64,000 nucleotides of DNA, taken from the NCBI RefSeq assembly GCF_009377345.1, contig NZ_WBSL01000001.1, positions 1 through 64,000 of the forward strand, written 5' to 3'. This document shows positions 41,901-53,193 of the stretch, in pieces (position 1 is the stretch's first letter; each line of letters begins with the position of its first letter). Position numbers and translations under genes: made by a program. Under the pieces are notes generated by a model. That model had not been told where the DNA came from. It made no database searches and saw nothing but the letters and a program-made list of their open reading frames with translations. The stretch is from Deinococcus terrestris. GTDB taxonomy: Bacteria > Deinococcota > Deinococci > Deinococcales > Deinococcaceae.

Positions 41901-43217
41901 GTGAACCGGAAACGCATGATGCTGGTGGCGGGGTCCCTCGCCGCGACCGCTGCCGTCGGCTACGCGCAGCTCGGCGGCTATACCCAGGCCGACCTCACCC
42001 GCACGGACACGGGCCGGGCCTTCTTGCAGGTGCTGGGTGAACTCCAGCGCTCGTACCTGTACCCCATCGACCAGGAAAAGGTGCTGCGCGGCGCGATTAA
42101 CGGGGCGCTCGGCAGCCTGGACGACGAATTTACTTACTACTCCGAGCCCGCCGACACCGCCATCGACGCCCAGAACCTCCAGGGCGAGTTCGGCGGCATC
42201 GGCGTGACGCTGACCGCCGCCAACCCCGACGGCACCGGCGGCAAGATCGAGAACGTGTACAAGGGTCAGGCCGCTGCCGACAACGGCGTGCAGATCGGGG
42301 ACGTGTTCGTCAAAATTGGGGACACCGACGTGATGACCGCCAAGCTCAATGAGATCGTGCGGTTGGTGCGTGGCCCCGTGAACAGCACGGTCAATGTGAC
42401 CTTTGCCCGCAACGGCAAGCCCTACACGGTCAAGATGGAACGCCGTAAGGTGACCATCGTGGACGTGGAGCAGACCATCCTGCCCGGCAACATCGGCTAT
42501 ATCGCCCTGAACACCTTCTACAACGAGAAGGTCAGCGACCAGTTCCGCGCGGCCATCGCCTCCATGAAGGCCAAAGGCGTGCAGAAGCTGATTCTGGATA
42601 TGCGCAACAACGGCGGCGGCCTGCTCAACGCGGGCGTGGACGTGGCCGACCAGTTCCTGGGGTCGGGCAACATCGTGAGCCTCAAGGACCGCTCGGGCCG
42701 CGCCCAGGTGTATGGCCGCGCCGCCAACCGCCCGACCGATTACACCGGCAAGCTCGTCGTGCTGGTCAACAAGAACAGCGCCAGCGCGAGCGAGGTCGTG
42801 GCGGGCGCCCTGCAAGACATGAAGCGGGCGACCGTGATCGGGGAGCAGACCTTCGGCAAGGGGGTGGCGCAGATCCCGGTGGACACGGTGGACGGTGGCA
42901 AGGTCGCCATCGTGAACAGCGCGTGGCTGACCCCCTCGGGCCGCGAGATTCACAAAAAGGGCATCACGCCCGACATCGCCGTCAAGGACACCCTGAACGC
43001 CACCCCCTTCAACTTCAGCGGCAGCGGCCTGGCCCCGGACGCCAAGGTCACCCTGACCGTGGAGGGCAAGCCCGTGACCGTCACCGCCGACAAGGACGGC
43101 AAGTTCACCTACACCGCCGAGGTCAAGCGTCCGGTGCGCTCTGCCGTGCAGGGCGAGGCGACGGTGGACCTCGCCGGGGACGCGATCCTGCGGCGAGCGG
43201 TGGAGACGCTGAGGTAG
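41901..43217 (+). CDS. ctpA: Carboxy-terminal processing protease (S41)
   Basis: 438 aa. Signal peptide or anchor MNRKRMMLVAGSLAATAAVG, PDZ domain (about 90-190), S41 core with the catalytic Ser in NKNSASASE (near residue 292) and Lys in GEQTFGKGVA (near 319). The C-terminal 90 residues form an extra domain (SGLAPDAKVTLTVEGKP ...) seen in several Deinococcus proteases. Cleaves C-terminal tails of extracytoplasmic proteins. GTG start at 41901, TATCCT 6 nt upstream. Head-to-head with ftsE, so envelope functions are grouped here. Confidence 0.92.
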   Translation: MNRKRMMLVAGSLAATAAVGYAQLGGYTQADLTRTDTGRAFLQVLGELQRSYLYPIDQEKVLRGAINGALGSLDDEFTYYSEPADTAIDAQNLQGEFGGIGVTLTAANPDGTGGKIENVYKGQAAADNGVQIGDVFVKIGDTDVMTAKLNEIVRLVRGPVNSTVNVTFARNGKPYTVKMERRKVTIVDVEQTILPGNIGYIALNTFYNEKVSDQFRAAIASMKAKGVQKLILDMRNNGGGLLNAGVDVADQFLGSGNIVSLKDRSGRAQVYGRAANRPTDYTGKLVVLVNKNSASASEVVAGALQDMKRATVIGEQTFGKGVAQIPVDTVDGGKVAIVNSAWLTPSGREIHKKGITPDIAVKDTLNATPFNFSGSGLAPDAKVTLTVEGKPVTVTADKDGKFTYTAEVKRPVRSAVQGEATVDLAGDAILRRAVETLR

Positions 43218-43218
43218 A

Positions 43219-43324
43219 GCGGCCAGCCGCCAGCTTCCAGCGACCAGCGCAGAGGGCCTCAGCTTCGGCTGGGGCTTTTTGCCATGTGGTGCTGTGCTGG
43301 CGGCTGGCCGCTGGAAGCTGGCTG
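43219..43324. repeat. Inverted GCTGGCGGCTGGCCGC repeat around the ctpA terminator
   Basis: A 16-bp sequence (GCTGGCGGCTGGCCGC) on the right (from about 43298) occurs inverted on the left (from about 43219), enclosing a CUUCGG terminator hairpin (43256-43280). The right copy continues TGGAAGCTGG; the left has CTTCCAGC at its inner edge, so the arms are not simple mirror images. A short palindromic intergenic repeat is likely. Confidence 0.55.
43256..43280 (+). terminator. Terminator after ctpA
   Basis: GCCTCAGC-TTCG-GCTGGGGC then TTTTT: stem with one G-U pair closed by the very stable UUCG tetraloop, 38 bp past the ctpA stop. Confidence 0.9.
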
Positions 43325-43327
43325 CCC

Positions 43328-43939
43328 CTAATCCCACTCCCACTCCCGCCAGTCGCTGGGTTTCGCCTCGCGGCTGGCCGCTTTCTTCTCCTGCGGGGCC
43401 GGGTACCAGGGATAGGCGGCGGCGAGGGCCGTATGCAGGCGTTCCAGCAAGCGGGCGCGGAGTTCGGCTTCCTCACGTGGGGTGACCTTCTCTATCTCAC
43501 GCATCAGGCGCGAGAGGGTGTCTTCCAGCCCCGGCAGGTACGGCTCACGGGCCTTGCGAACCGACCCCTTTCGCAGCGGTTCCGGGTGCACGGCGGGCAC
43601 GTAGCTCTCGGCGGCGGCGTCCAGCAGGGCGGCCCGTTTCGCGGCCCGTTCCTCGCGGGCACGTTCAGCGCGGGCGCGGGCATCGGCAGCGCGGGCCTGA
43701 CCGACCAGAAAGGGCTCCTGGCGCTCGGCGTCCAGCACCCGGTCCTCGCGATAGAGCTTGACGGGGGGGAGGCGACGGCGTCCCATCTTCAGCCCGTTGG
43801 GGCGGGTGTCGTCGTGCTCACCGAGAAACTTGCGAATCAGGCCCGGCGTCCAGCCGCGTTCCTTGAGGTCCTGGGTCGCCAGGAAGCCGGGCGGCGTCAG
43901 GGGTTTCTCGCGGGTGGGGCGGGGCTGTTTCTTCGTCAT
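43328..43939 (-). CDS. Charged protein of unknown function
   Basis: 203 aa. Strongly charged, with Lys/Arg-rich ends and a probable coiled-coil stretch (ARAADARARAERAREERAAK region, about residues 83-105). No signal peptide or membrane helix; N-terminal residues 15-75 might form a small HTH-like domain (LIRKFLGEHDDTRPNGLKMG) but I do not recognise a family. It ends against the repeat after ctpA and begins near a GNAT gene on the same strand. Function unknown. Confidence 0.6.
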   Translation of the reverse strand: MTKKQPRPTREKPLTPPGFLATQDLKERGWTPGLIRKFLGEHDDTRPNGLKMGRRRLPPVKLYREDRVLDAERQEPFLVGQARAADARARAERAREERAAKRAALLDAAAESYVPAVHPEPLRKGSVRKAREPYLPGLEDTLSRLMREIEKVTPREEAELRARLLERLHTALAAAYPWYPAPQEKKAASREAKPSDWREWEWD

Positions 43940-43949
43940 GGCCGGGCAC

Positions 43950-44507
<558 letters not shown>

Positions 44508-44533
44508 GGCGCGGAGTATAGGGTGAGGTGTCG

Positions 44534-45097
44534 TCAGGCGTCAGGCTGCCGGGCCAGTCGCGTGTACGGGTGCCCTGCGAGGTTCTGCCGTCCCACCGCC
44601 ACGAAGCCGCTGCGGGCGTAGAGCCGCGCCGCCGGGTTGCCGTCCTCCACCAGCAGGGTCAGCGGGAGGCCGAGTGTTCGTGCCCGTTCCGCACAGGCGG
44701 CGATCAAGGCCGCGCCCACCCCCCGCCCCCGCGCCTGGGCGACCGTGGCGAGGGTGTCGAGGTACAGCTCGCCCGCCCCTGCCTCGGTGGGAATGGCCGG
44801 GTCTAGCCCCAGCGAGCGGCGGTGCTCGCGGAAGGGCGCGTCGAGGGCCTGCGCGAACTCGCCCGGATAGAGCACGGCGAGGCCCACCGGACGGCCCCCC
44901 TCCCCCTCCGCGATCAGCGTGTGCGTGAAGCTCAGCCGGTTTCCCCGCGCCATGAAGAATTCAGCGATGACGTGCGCGGCGTCCTCGTCGGTCGTGGTGC
45001 CCGTCAGGTGGTGGCCCACCCGCCCGATGGCCTCCTGAATCAGCGGGGCGGCGAAGGCCGCGTCAAAGGTCTGGGCCGGGCGAATGCGGGGGGGCAT
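44534..45097 (-). CDS. GNAT acetyltransferase
   Basis: 187 aa. N-terminal helical part (to about 75) then the GNAT core: LYLDTLATVAQARGRGVGAALI carries the Q/RxxGxG/A acetyl-CoA motif, followed by GLPLTLLVEDGNPAARLYARSGF. Start at 45097, with only weak upstream sequence support. Its promoter region overlaps the 3' end of the truncated GNAT at 45063 by about 35 bp. Substrate unknown. Confidence 0.9.
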   Translation of the reverse strand: MPPRIRPAQTFDAAFAAPLIQEAIGRVGHHLTGTTTDEDAAHVIAEFFMARGNRLSFTHTLIAEGEGGRPVGLAVLYPGEFAQALDAPFREHRRSLGLDPAIPTEAGAGELYLDTLATVAQARGRGVGAALIAACAERARTLGLPLTLLVEDGNPAARLYARSGFVAVGRQNLAGHPYTRLARQPDA

Positions 45098-45368
45098 GCC
45101 GCCCAGTCTCCCACCCGCGCCGCAACTGGGCGAGTCGCACGCTGTCCCAGCGCTGTCCGTGCCACGCCCGCGCCTCCGGCACCCGCCCGCACTCGCGGTA
45201 GCCCACCCGCTCGGTGAACTCCGCCAGCGACAGGGGAGAGGCAGGGCGGGCGGCGTGGAAGTACGGCGCGTCCCAGCGTTTCCATTCCGGGTCGGGTTCG
45301 GCGTGCAGCCAGCGGTGGAGGGTGGGGAGGTCGGCAGGCGAGCGCTCGCGGAGGGTGAGGGTCGGCAT
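45063..45368 (-). pseudogene. Internally deleted RimL-type GNAT remnant
   Basis: A 101-aa frame whose first half (LRERSPADLPTLHRWLHAEP ... WKRWDAPYF) matches the start of the intact GNAT at 43950 and whose second half (RVGYRECGRVPEARAWHGQR and WDSVRL) matches its end. The roughly 95 residues between them, including the acetyl-CoA loop, are missing, with no frameshift. The reading frame is intact, so either a recent in-frame deletion or a shrunken gene. Start at 45368; longer reading to 45482 has no support. It overlaps the next GNAT's start. Activity is very unlikely. Confidence 0.75.
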
Positions 45369-45480
45369 TCGCCCCAGGCTGACAGGTGGCCCCCCGTCCG
45401 GGCATCCGCCGCATGGCCTGTGGGCAAGCGGTGAAGAAGCCCTGACTAGCGCCCGCCCCCCGTGCCGCTTACGGTAAACC

Positions 45481-46587
45481 ATGCCCCTGAAACCCGAGAT
45501 CGATCACCCCGAGTCCGAGCGCCGCCGCGTCGGGTACGCCATCGTCGGCATCGGCGAACTGACGGCCGGAGAACTCATTCCCGCCGCCCGGACCAGCGAC
45601 CACGCCTATGTCGCCGCCCTCGTCACCAGCGAGAAGGACAAGGGCGTGGCCTTCGCGCGGGCCTATGACCTGACCGAGGAGGACGTGTACAGCTACGAGG
45701 ACTTTGAACGCCTCAAGGAGCGCGAGGACGTGGAGGCCGTCTATATCGTCCTCCCCAACTCCCTGCACCGTGAGTACGTGGAGCGGGCCGCCCGGATGGG
45801 CAAGCACGTCCTGTGCGAGAAGCCGCTGGGCGTGAATGCCGGGGACGCGCAGGCGATGGTGGACGCCTGCCGGGAGGCCGGGGTCCTGCTGATGACCGCC
45901 TACCGCTGCCAGTACACGCCCCAGCACTGGGCTGCCCGCGACGCCGTGCAGGGCGGCAAACTCGGCCCGGTCAAGTTGGTGGACGCGATTCACGGGCAGG
46001 TCGAGGACGACCCGGAGGCGTGGCGCCTGAAGCGCGACCTCGCGGGCGGCGGGCCGTTGCCCGACGTGGGCATCTATTGCCTGAACACCATCCGCTTCGT
46101 ACTGGGGCAGGAACCCGAGTGGGTCTTCGCGGCGCTGCACCAGCCGCAGGGCGACGAGCGCTTCCGCGAGGTGGAGGAATCGCTCAGCTTCATGCTGGGC
46201 TTTCCCGGCGGCGTGATCGCCAACGGCCTGACGAGCTACGGCACCCAGAAGACCGCCACCCTGCGCGTGCTGGGCGAGAAAGGCACCGTGCTGATGGACC
46301 CCGCCTACACCTATCAGGGCCTGGAGCTGACCATCTCGGACGGCGAGGGCGACTTCCAGCCCAAGCTCCCCGACGAGGACCAGTTCGGGCTGGAGATGGA
46401 CCACTTCGCCCAGCGGGTCCGCGACGGCAAGGAGCCCTGGACCCCCGGCGAGGAGGGCGTGCAGGACCACCGCATCATGGACGCGATGTACGAGAGCGCG
46501 AGGACCGGGCAGGTCGTGCGGCTGGAGCGTGTGGAGGGCAAGGACGCCTTCCGGGGCACCGAGCCGCAGGTGCCGGGGCGGAAGTGA
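45481..46587 (+). CDS. Gfo/Idh/MocA-family NAD(P)-dependent oxidoreductase
   Basis: 368 aa. Rossmann domain (1-135) with VGYAIVGIGELTAGELIPAA and the catalytic lysine in CEKPL (near residue 118); the second domain (136-350) holds GGGPLPDVGIYCLNTIRF, a conserved D/H region near residue 195. Family members oxidise sugars or inositols; glucose-fructose oxidoreductase relatives are closest by motif. TACGGT lies 5 nt before the ATG. The last codons overlap the start of the next gene (GTGA). Confidence 0.9.
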   Translation: MPLKPEIDHPESERRRVGYAIVGIGELTAGELIPAARTSDHAYVAALVTSEKDKGVAFARAYDLTEEDVYSYEDFERLKEREDVEAVYIVLPNSLHREYVERAARMGKHVLCEKPLGVNAGDAQAMVDACREAGVLLMTAYRCQYTPQHWAARDAVQGGKLGPVKLVDAIHGQVEDDPEAWRLKRDLAGGGPLPDVGIYCLNTIRFVLGQEPEWVFAALHQPQGDERFREVEESLSFMLGFPGGVIANGLTSYGTQKTATLRVLGEKGTVLMDPAYTYQGLELTISDGEGDFQPKLPDEDQFGLEMDHFAQRVRDGKEPWTPGEEGVQDHRIMDAMYESARTGQVVRLERVEGKDAFRGTEPQVPGRK

Positions 46588-47141
46588 ATCGGGGAGCGGG
46601 TGAGGTCAACGTCGTTTGGCAGGGCCTGAACCCTGGCCGTCCCAGCCTCGAACACCTCCGGCTGATCCCTTGGGTAGAGGCGACAGGAACGGTCGTCGGC
46701 GTCAGTGAGGGACGACCTTTCACCCTGCTCTACAGACTTGATCTCGGAGGAGACGGTTCTCCCATACGCCTGCGTTGCCATCTTGATGGTGGGCAACATC
46801 TGGACCTCTCCCGGTCGGGAGAAGGCGAATGGACCACCGCCGAGGAAAAGCCGCTCCCGCTCTTGCGAGGCTGCACCGATGTGGACCTCCGCGTCACACC
46901 GTTCACCAACACCCTCCCCCTGCGCCGCCTGAACCTGCGCTTTGGGGAGGGCCAGGAGGTGCATGTCGTCTGGGTCGATGTCCCTTCACTGGATGTGCAG
47001 GCGGCTCGCCAACGTTACACGCGGACGGACGAGCGGACCTATCGATACGAGAATATGGACAGTGGGTACAGCAATGAGGTCACCGTAGACGGAAAAGGCT
47101 TAGTGACGCTCTACCCGGACGCCTTTGAGCGGTTGGCCTAA
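46584..47141 (+). CDS. Putative glycolipid-binding-domain protein
   Basis: 185 aa. GTG start overlaps the oxidoreductase stop by 4 bp, so the genes are coupled. The sequence EHLRLIPWVEATGTVVGVSE, RLDLGGDGSPIRLRCHLDGG and the C-terminal VTVDGKGLVTLYPDAFERL match, by eye, the putative glycolipid-binding family (PF06475-like). More A/T-rich codons than its neighbours (CTT, CGA, ATA appear often), so it may have a different history. No signal peptide. Converges with yidD at 3 bp. Function beyond the family name is unknown. Confidence 0.7.
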   Translation: MNRGAGEVNVVWQGLNPGRPSLEHLRLIPWVEATGTVVGVSEGRPFTLLYRLDLGGDGSPIRLRCHLDGGQHLDLSRSGEGEWTTAEEKPLPLLRGCTDVDLRVTPFTNTLPLRRLNLRFGEGQEVHVVWVDVPSLDVQAARQRYTRTDERTYRYENMDSGYSNEVTVDGKGLVTLYPDAFERLA

Positions 47142-47144
47142 TCC

Positions 47145-47456
47145 TCAGCCGCAGCGGAAGGGAATCGGAATCGGCCCGATGCAGCACACGCCGCGCGTCT
47201 CCACACTGGACCCTAGGGCGAGCGGAGAGCCGCCGTGAATGACGTTATGCGCCTCCCGGCACGCCCCGAACCGGGCGACAATCCGGGGCCGTCCCCGCAC
47301 CAGACCGTCCTCCCGCACGATGCGGGCCACCGCCGCCGAGCACGACTCGCCCCCGTGCAGCGCGGCGTGGGCGCAGCGAAAGCCCTTGCGCGGCGAGAGC
47401 TGCCGCTGGTAGAGGCGAATGCCGGAGAGGGTCAGGCGGTCAAGGGGAGTGGGCAT
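47145..47456 (-). CDS. yidD: YidD-type membrane protein insertion efficiency factor
   Basis: 103 aa. IRLYQRQLSPRKGFRCAHAALHG then ESCS is the YidD signature (YQR..LSP...CR..PSCS) in a divergent form, and ARFGACREAHNV follows. C-terminal 30 residues carry VCCIGPIPIPFRCG, giving six or more cysteines, more than usual. YidD helps YidC insert membrane proteins. In most bacteria it lies next to rnpA/yidC; here it stands alone. Confidence 0.8.
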   Translation of the reverse strand: MPTPLDRLTLSGIRLYQRQLSPRKGFRCAHAALHGGESCSAAVARIVREDGLVRGRPRIVARFGACREAHNVIHGGSPLALGSSVETRGVCCIGPIPIPFRCG

Positions 47457-47580
47457 GGGGGGAGCGTAGGCGGTCGCGGCGGGCTTCCTTGCCGGAACGT
47501 ATGAAGACGGCTTGGGCCTTGAGGAGCCGTCCCCGACCCGCAGCATTCCTTACAGCCTGCCCCGACCCCGCCAGACCAGA

Positions 47581-48816
47581 ATGCCCGCCATGTCGCCGGG
47601 GCCGCAGGATGTGTGCATCGTGGGGGGAGGCCCGGCGGGCATGATTCTGGCGCTGCTGCTGGCGCGGCAGGGCATCCCGGTCACCGTGCTGGAGGCGGCG
47701 GGCGACTTCCAGCGCAACTTCCGGGGCGATACCCTCCACCCCGCCATCATGGAACTGCTCGCCGGGCTGGGGCTGGCCGCGCCCGTCCTGGGGTTGCCGC
47801 ACACGCGGGCGCACCAGGCGCGGCTCGTGCGGGCGGGAGACGTGCAGGTCATCGCGGACTTCTCGCGGCTGCGGACGCCGTACCCCTTTCTCACGGTGAT
47901 GGCCCAGTCGCGCTTCCTGACCTTTCTTGCCGCCGAACTGGGGCGCTTTCCTCACGCGCGGGTGCTCATGGGCGCTCGGGTGGAAGGGCTGCTGGAGGAG
48001 GGCGGCGAGGTCCGGGGCGTGCGCTACCGCCGGGCCGGGGCGCTGCACAGCCTCCCCGCCGCGCTGACGGTGGGGGCCGACGGCCGCTTTTCCAAGGTGC
48101 GCGACCTCGCCGGGCTGAGGTTGCGGCGGCTCGCGCCGGGGCAAGACGTGCTGTGGTTCTCGCTGCCCCGGCACGCGGACGATCCCGGCGGCACCATCGA
48201 CCTGCACCTGCGCGGCGAGCACTGCATCGTGACCACCGACCACGGCGAGCGCTGGCAGGTGGGCTACTCCATCCGCAAGGGGGGCTACGCCGAGGCGCGG
48301 GCGGCGGGCGTGGCCCCCATCCGCGAGGCCGTCGCCGCCACGATTCCCTGGCTGGCCGGGCGGGTGCAGGCCCTGACCGAGTGGCGCGACCTGCACCTCC
48401 TCGCCGTGGAAGTCGCCCGCGTGCGGCGCTGGTGGCGCCCCGGCCTGCTCCTGATCGGGGACGCGGCCCATCCCATCTCGCCGGTCGGCGGCATGGGCAT
48501 CAACATGGCCGTGCAGGACGCGGTGGCCGCCGCCAACGTGCTGTGCGGCCCCCTGCGCTCGGGGCGGCTGCGGCCCCGGCACCTCGCCCGCGTGCAGCGC
48601 CAGCGGGCCTGGCAGATCGCCGCCTTGCAAACCCAGCAGGTGATCGAGGAGCGGGAGGTCGAGGGGCTGGACGGTGCCCAACCGCTGCATGTGCCCAGCC
48701 TGCTGCTGCGGCTGCTTCAGGGGGTGCCGGGCCTCCAGGGGGTGCCGGGGTATGTGACCGCCTATGGCCTGCGCCCCGAGCGGTTGCGGGCGCGGTGGCG
48801 GACGGCGCGGCTGTAG
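47581..48816 (+). CDS. FAD-dependent monooxygenase, PHBH/UbiH-like
   Basis: 411 aa from ATG 47581. FAD motif GGGPAGMILALLLARQGIP near residue 14, the middle DG-like motif VGADGRFSKVRDLA (near residue 160) and the second FAD motif GDAAHPISPVGGMGINMAVQ (near residue 295) are all present. Two nearby Mets (47581, 47590) are both possible. Hydroxylates an aromatic ring or reacts with a quinone-like substrate, using NAD(P)H; substrate unknown. Its stop is part of the next gene's -10 box. Confidence 0.9.
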   Translation: MPAMSPGPQDVCIVGGGPAGMILALLLARQGIPVTVLEAAGDFQRNFRGDTLHPAIMELLAGLGLAAPVLGLPHTRAHQARLVRAGDVQVIADFSRLRTPYPFLTVMAQSRFLTFLAAELGRFPHARVLMGARVEGLLEEGGEVRGVRYRRAGALHSLPAALTVGADGRFSKVRDLAGLRLRRLAPGQDVLWFSLPRHADDPGGTIDLHLRGEHCIVTTDHGERWQVGYSIRKGGYAEARAAGVAPIREAVAATIPWLAGRVQALTEWRDLHLLAVEVARVRRWWRPGLLLIGDAAHPISPVGGMGINMAVQDAVAAANVLCGPLRSGRLRPRHLARVQRQRAWQIAALQTQQVIEEREVEGLDGAQPLHVPSLLLRLLQGVPGLQGVPGYVTAYGLRPERLRARWRTARL

Positions 48817-48824
48817 CCTGCGCC

Positions 48825-49587
48825 ATGGCCCGACATGCCCGCTATGCCCAGGCGCAGTTCGCCCTCTGGCCCGACGAGGGGTTGCTGGAGGCGGTGCGGT
48901 CGTTTCCCGGCGACTGGATCAACATTCTCCGCACTGACCTGAACCATGCCCAGGGCTCGCTGACCGTGGACCTCGCGGACGAGTTCTACCGGGCTTCGGA
49001 AGCGGACGGCTGGCAGGTGGGACCGGACGGGAAGCGCGACCCCCGGCACCACAGCCGCCTGCTGCGCCTGACCTGGGAGAGCCGCTGGGAGGGTCACGTC
49101 CACTTCCCTAATCAGGTCTTCGCCCTGGAAAGCTACGATGAGTTCTACGCCGGGCCATACGGCACCTTCCACCCGATGCGTCAGGGCCTTCCGCAGTCCT
49201 GGCTGTACGAGGTGATCAACGACCCCAGCCCCTGGATCACGGAGATGCTGGAGGAGAACGACGACACCGACGTGTTCCCGATGTACGGCGTGCCCGTCGC
49301 CGTCAGCGAGCGCGAGCAGAAGCTCAACCCCCACCTGAAGCCGACCGGCCGCTTTTTCCCCGAGGACGCGACGCCCGAGGACACCGGCCGGGGCACGGAT
49401 TTCGTTCTGCTTCGTCCGCAACCCCCTACCCCGGAAGAGTTGGCTGAGGCGCAGGCACAGTTCAGGCAGGTTCAGCGGGCGCAATGGGAGGCCACCCGCC
49501 GCCGCCCGCGCTACCGCCATCTCCTGATCGCGTCCAACAGCCACATTCTGGAAGTGCTGTGCGAGAGCCTCCCCACCTGGGAATGGG

Positions 49588-49601
<14 letters not shown>
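48825..49601 (+). CDS. Conserved-looking protein of unknown function
   Basis: 258 aa, no signal peptide or membrane helix, no family I recognise. Composition is ordinary for the genome with many aromatics (WPDEGLLEAVRSFPGDWINI, FPNQVFALESYDEFYAG) and acidic patches, consistent with a soluble folded protein. ATG 48825 has TAGCCT (48814-48819) 5 nt upstream; that box includes the stop codon of the previous gene. Its 3' end overlaps clpA by 14 bp tail to tail. Confidence 0.65.
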
Positions 49602-51800
<2,199 letters not shown>

Positions 51801-51804
<4 letters not shown>

Positions 51805-52130
51805 TCGCCCGCCTCCGGTTCGGCCACCAGCCGCAGCGGATAGCCGTGCTGCCGGGCCTCGGCGGTCACCTGCGCCACCTTCGTCTCAGCCACGTCGCGG
51901 GTGTACACCCCGGCGACGCCCTGCCCCTTGTGGTGGACCGCCAGCATGATGAGCTGCGCCTCCTGCTCGGACTTGCGAAAGTGGCGCTCCAGCACCATCA
52001 CCACGAAGTCCATCGGCGTGTAGTCGTCGTTGAGCAGCAGCACCCGGTAGAGCCGGGGCCGCTGGGTCTGCGTGCGCTCCAGCGTCTGCGTGCGCCCCTG
52101 CGTGGTGGGGTCGGCGTCCCTGCGCGTCAT
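51801..52130 (-). CDS. clpS: ClpS adaptor
   Basis: 109 aa. [19 protein letters not shown] is the N-degron-binding core; the conserved His is in [19 protein letters not shown] and [11 protein letters not shown] ends the fold. It recognises proteins with N-terminal Leu, Phe, Tyr or Trp and hands them to ClpA. Basic N-terminal 25 residues are flexible, as expected. ATGA overlap with clpA. Confidence 0.95.
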
Positions 52131-52190
52131 GGGGCCGAGTCTAGCGGGGGCAGGGGAGGGGAGCCGGGGCGGGGCTCACGGTCAGGTGGA

Positions 52191-52220
52191 GAAAAAAGAA
52201 GACCTCCCCGCGTGGGGAGG
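52191..52220 (-). terminator. Terminator after the LEA-like gene
   Basis: CCTCCCC/GGGGAGG stem then, on the minus strand, TCTTCTTTTTTC. Intrinsic terminator 25 bp past the LEA-like stop, upstream of clpS. Confidence 0.85.
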
Positions 52221-52245
52221 CTTCTCGGGGTCCCAGGGGGACGAA

Positions 52246-53136
52246 TTACATCTTGCGGTTGGCGTCCTTCACGTCGCTGCGGACCTCATCGGAGGCCTTC
52301 TTCGTCTCGTTGAGGGCCTGCTGCACGAGACGCTGCATATCGCTGGCGCCCTCCTGAGCGTCGGCTTTGGCTTGGGCTCCGGCCTGCCCGGCGCCCGCGC
52401 CCCGGTCGGCGGCGGCGTCACGCACCTCGGCCTTCATCTGTTCGGCGCCCTGCTGTGCGTCGCGCTTCACGTCCTGGGCCTTGTCCCGCGCCTGCTCGGC
52501 GGCGTTCTGGGCACCCTGCTTGACCTCCTGGGCCGTGCCCTTCATCTGGTCCGCGGCCTGGTTGGCTCCGGCCTTCATGTCGGCGGCGGCGTCCTTGGCG
52601 TCGGCCTTCACCTGGTGCGCGGTCTGCTGTGCGTCGCGCTTCAGTTCCTGGGCCTTGTCCTGGGCGGCCTCTTTGGCCTGATTCACGGCCTGCTTGGCGT
52701 CGCGCTGGGCGTCCTGGGCCGCGTCTTTCAGCTCGCCGCCCACGTCCTGGCCCTCGCGCCCCACAGTCTGGGCCACGTCACGGGCGGCGTCCCCAGCCTC
52801 GGCGGCGGCGCCCTTCACGGCGACCCCGGCCTCGCCCGCGACTTCCTTGGCCCTGTCCACGGCAGCTTGCACGCCGCCCTGCTGCGCGGCGTCCCTGACC
52901 TCCCCGGCTTTGTCCGCGATCACGGCTCCGGCACTGGCGGCGGCGTCCTTGGTCTTCTCCCAGCCCTGGCTGACCTTCTCGCCGACATTTTCGGCGGCGT
53001 CCTTGAGGCCAAGTTCGGCCAGCTTGGCGTCTAGCGCCTTGCGGTTTTGTTCGCGGCTGAGGTAGTAGGCCCCGGCGCCAATCAGGGCTCCGAGCAGCAG
53101 GAGACGTTTGGTGGGAAGGTGACTGTTCTGCGACAT
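52246..53136 (-). CDS. LEA-like (group 3, 11-mer) hydrophilic protein with YtxH-like anchor
   Basis: 296 aa. N-terminal TKRLLLLGALIGAGAYYLSRE is a short membrane anchor or YtxH-like helix. The rest (35-296) is almost entirely Ala, Lys, Glu, Asp and Gln, with an 11-residue amphipathic pattern (QDKAQELKRDAQ, QGAEQMKAEVRDAAAD types) typical of group 3 LEA proteins. LEA proteins protect proteins and membranes during drying, which fits the extreme tolerance of Deinococcus. TAGGCT 6 nt before the ATG. Could also be a general membrane-stress protein. Confidence 0.82.
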   Translation of the reverse strand: MSQNSHLPTKRLLLLGALIGAGAYYLSREQNRKALDAKLAELGLKDAAENVGEKVSQGWEKTKDAAASAGAVIADKAGEVRDAAQQGGVQAAVDRAKEVAGEAGVAVKGAAAEAGDAARDVAQTVGREGQDVGGELKDAAQDAQRDAKQAVNQAKEAAQDKAQELKRDAQQTAHQVKADAKDAAADMKAGANQAADQMKGTAQEVKQGAQNAAEQARDKAQDVKRDAQQGAEQMKAEVRDAAADRGAGAGQAGAQAKADAQEGASDMQRLVQQALNETKKASDEVRSDVKDANRKM

Positions 53137-53193
53137 GAGATCAGCCTAGGCCGCCTTCTCTCATGAGCGGATGAGGGGGGCCTCAGCCCGGAT

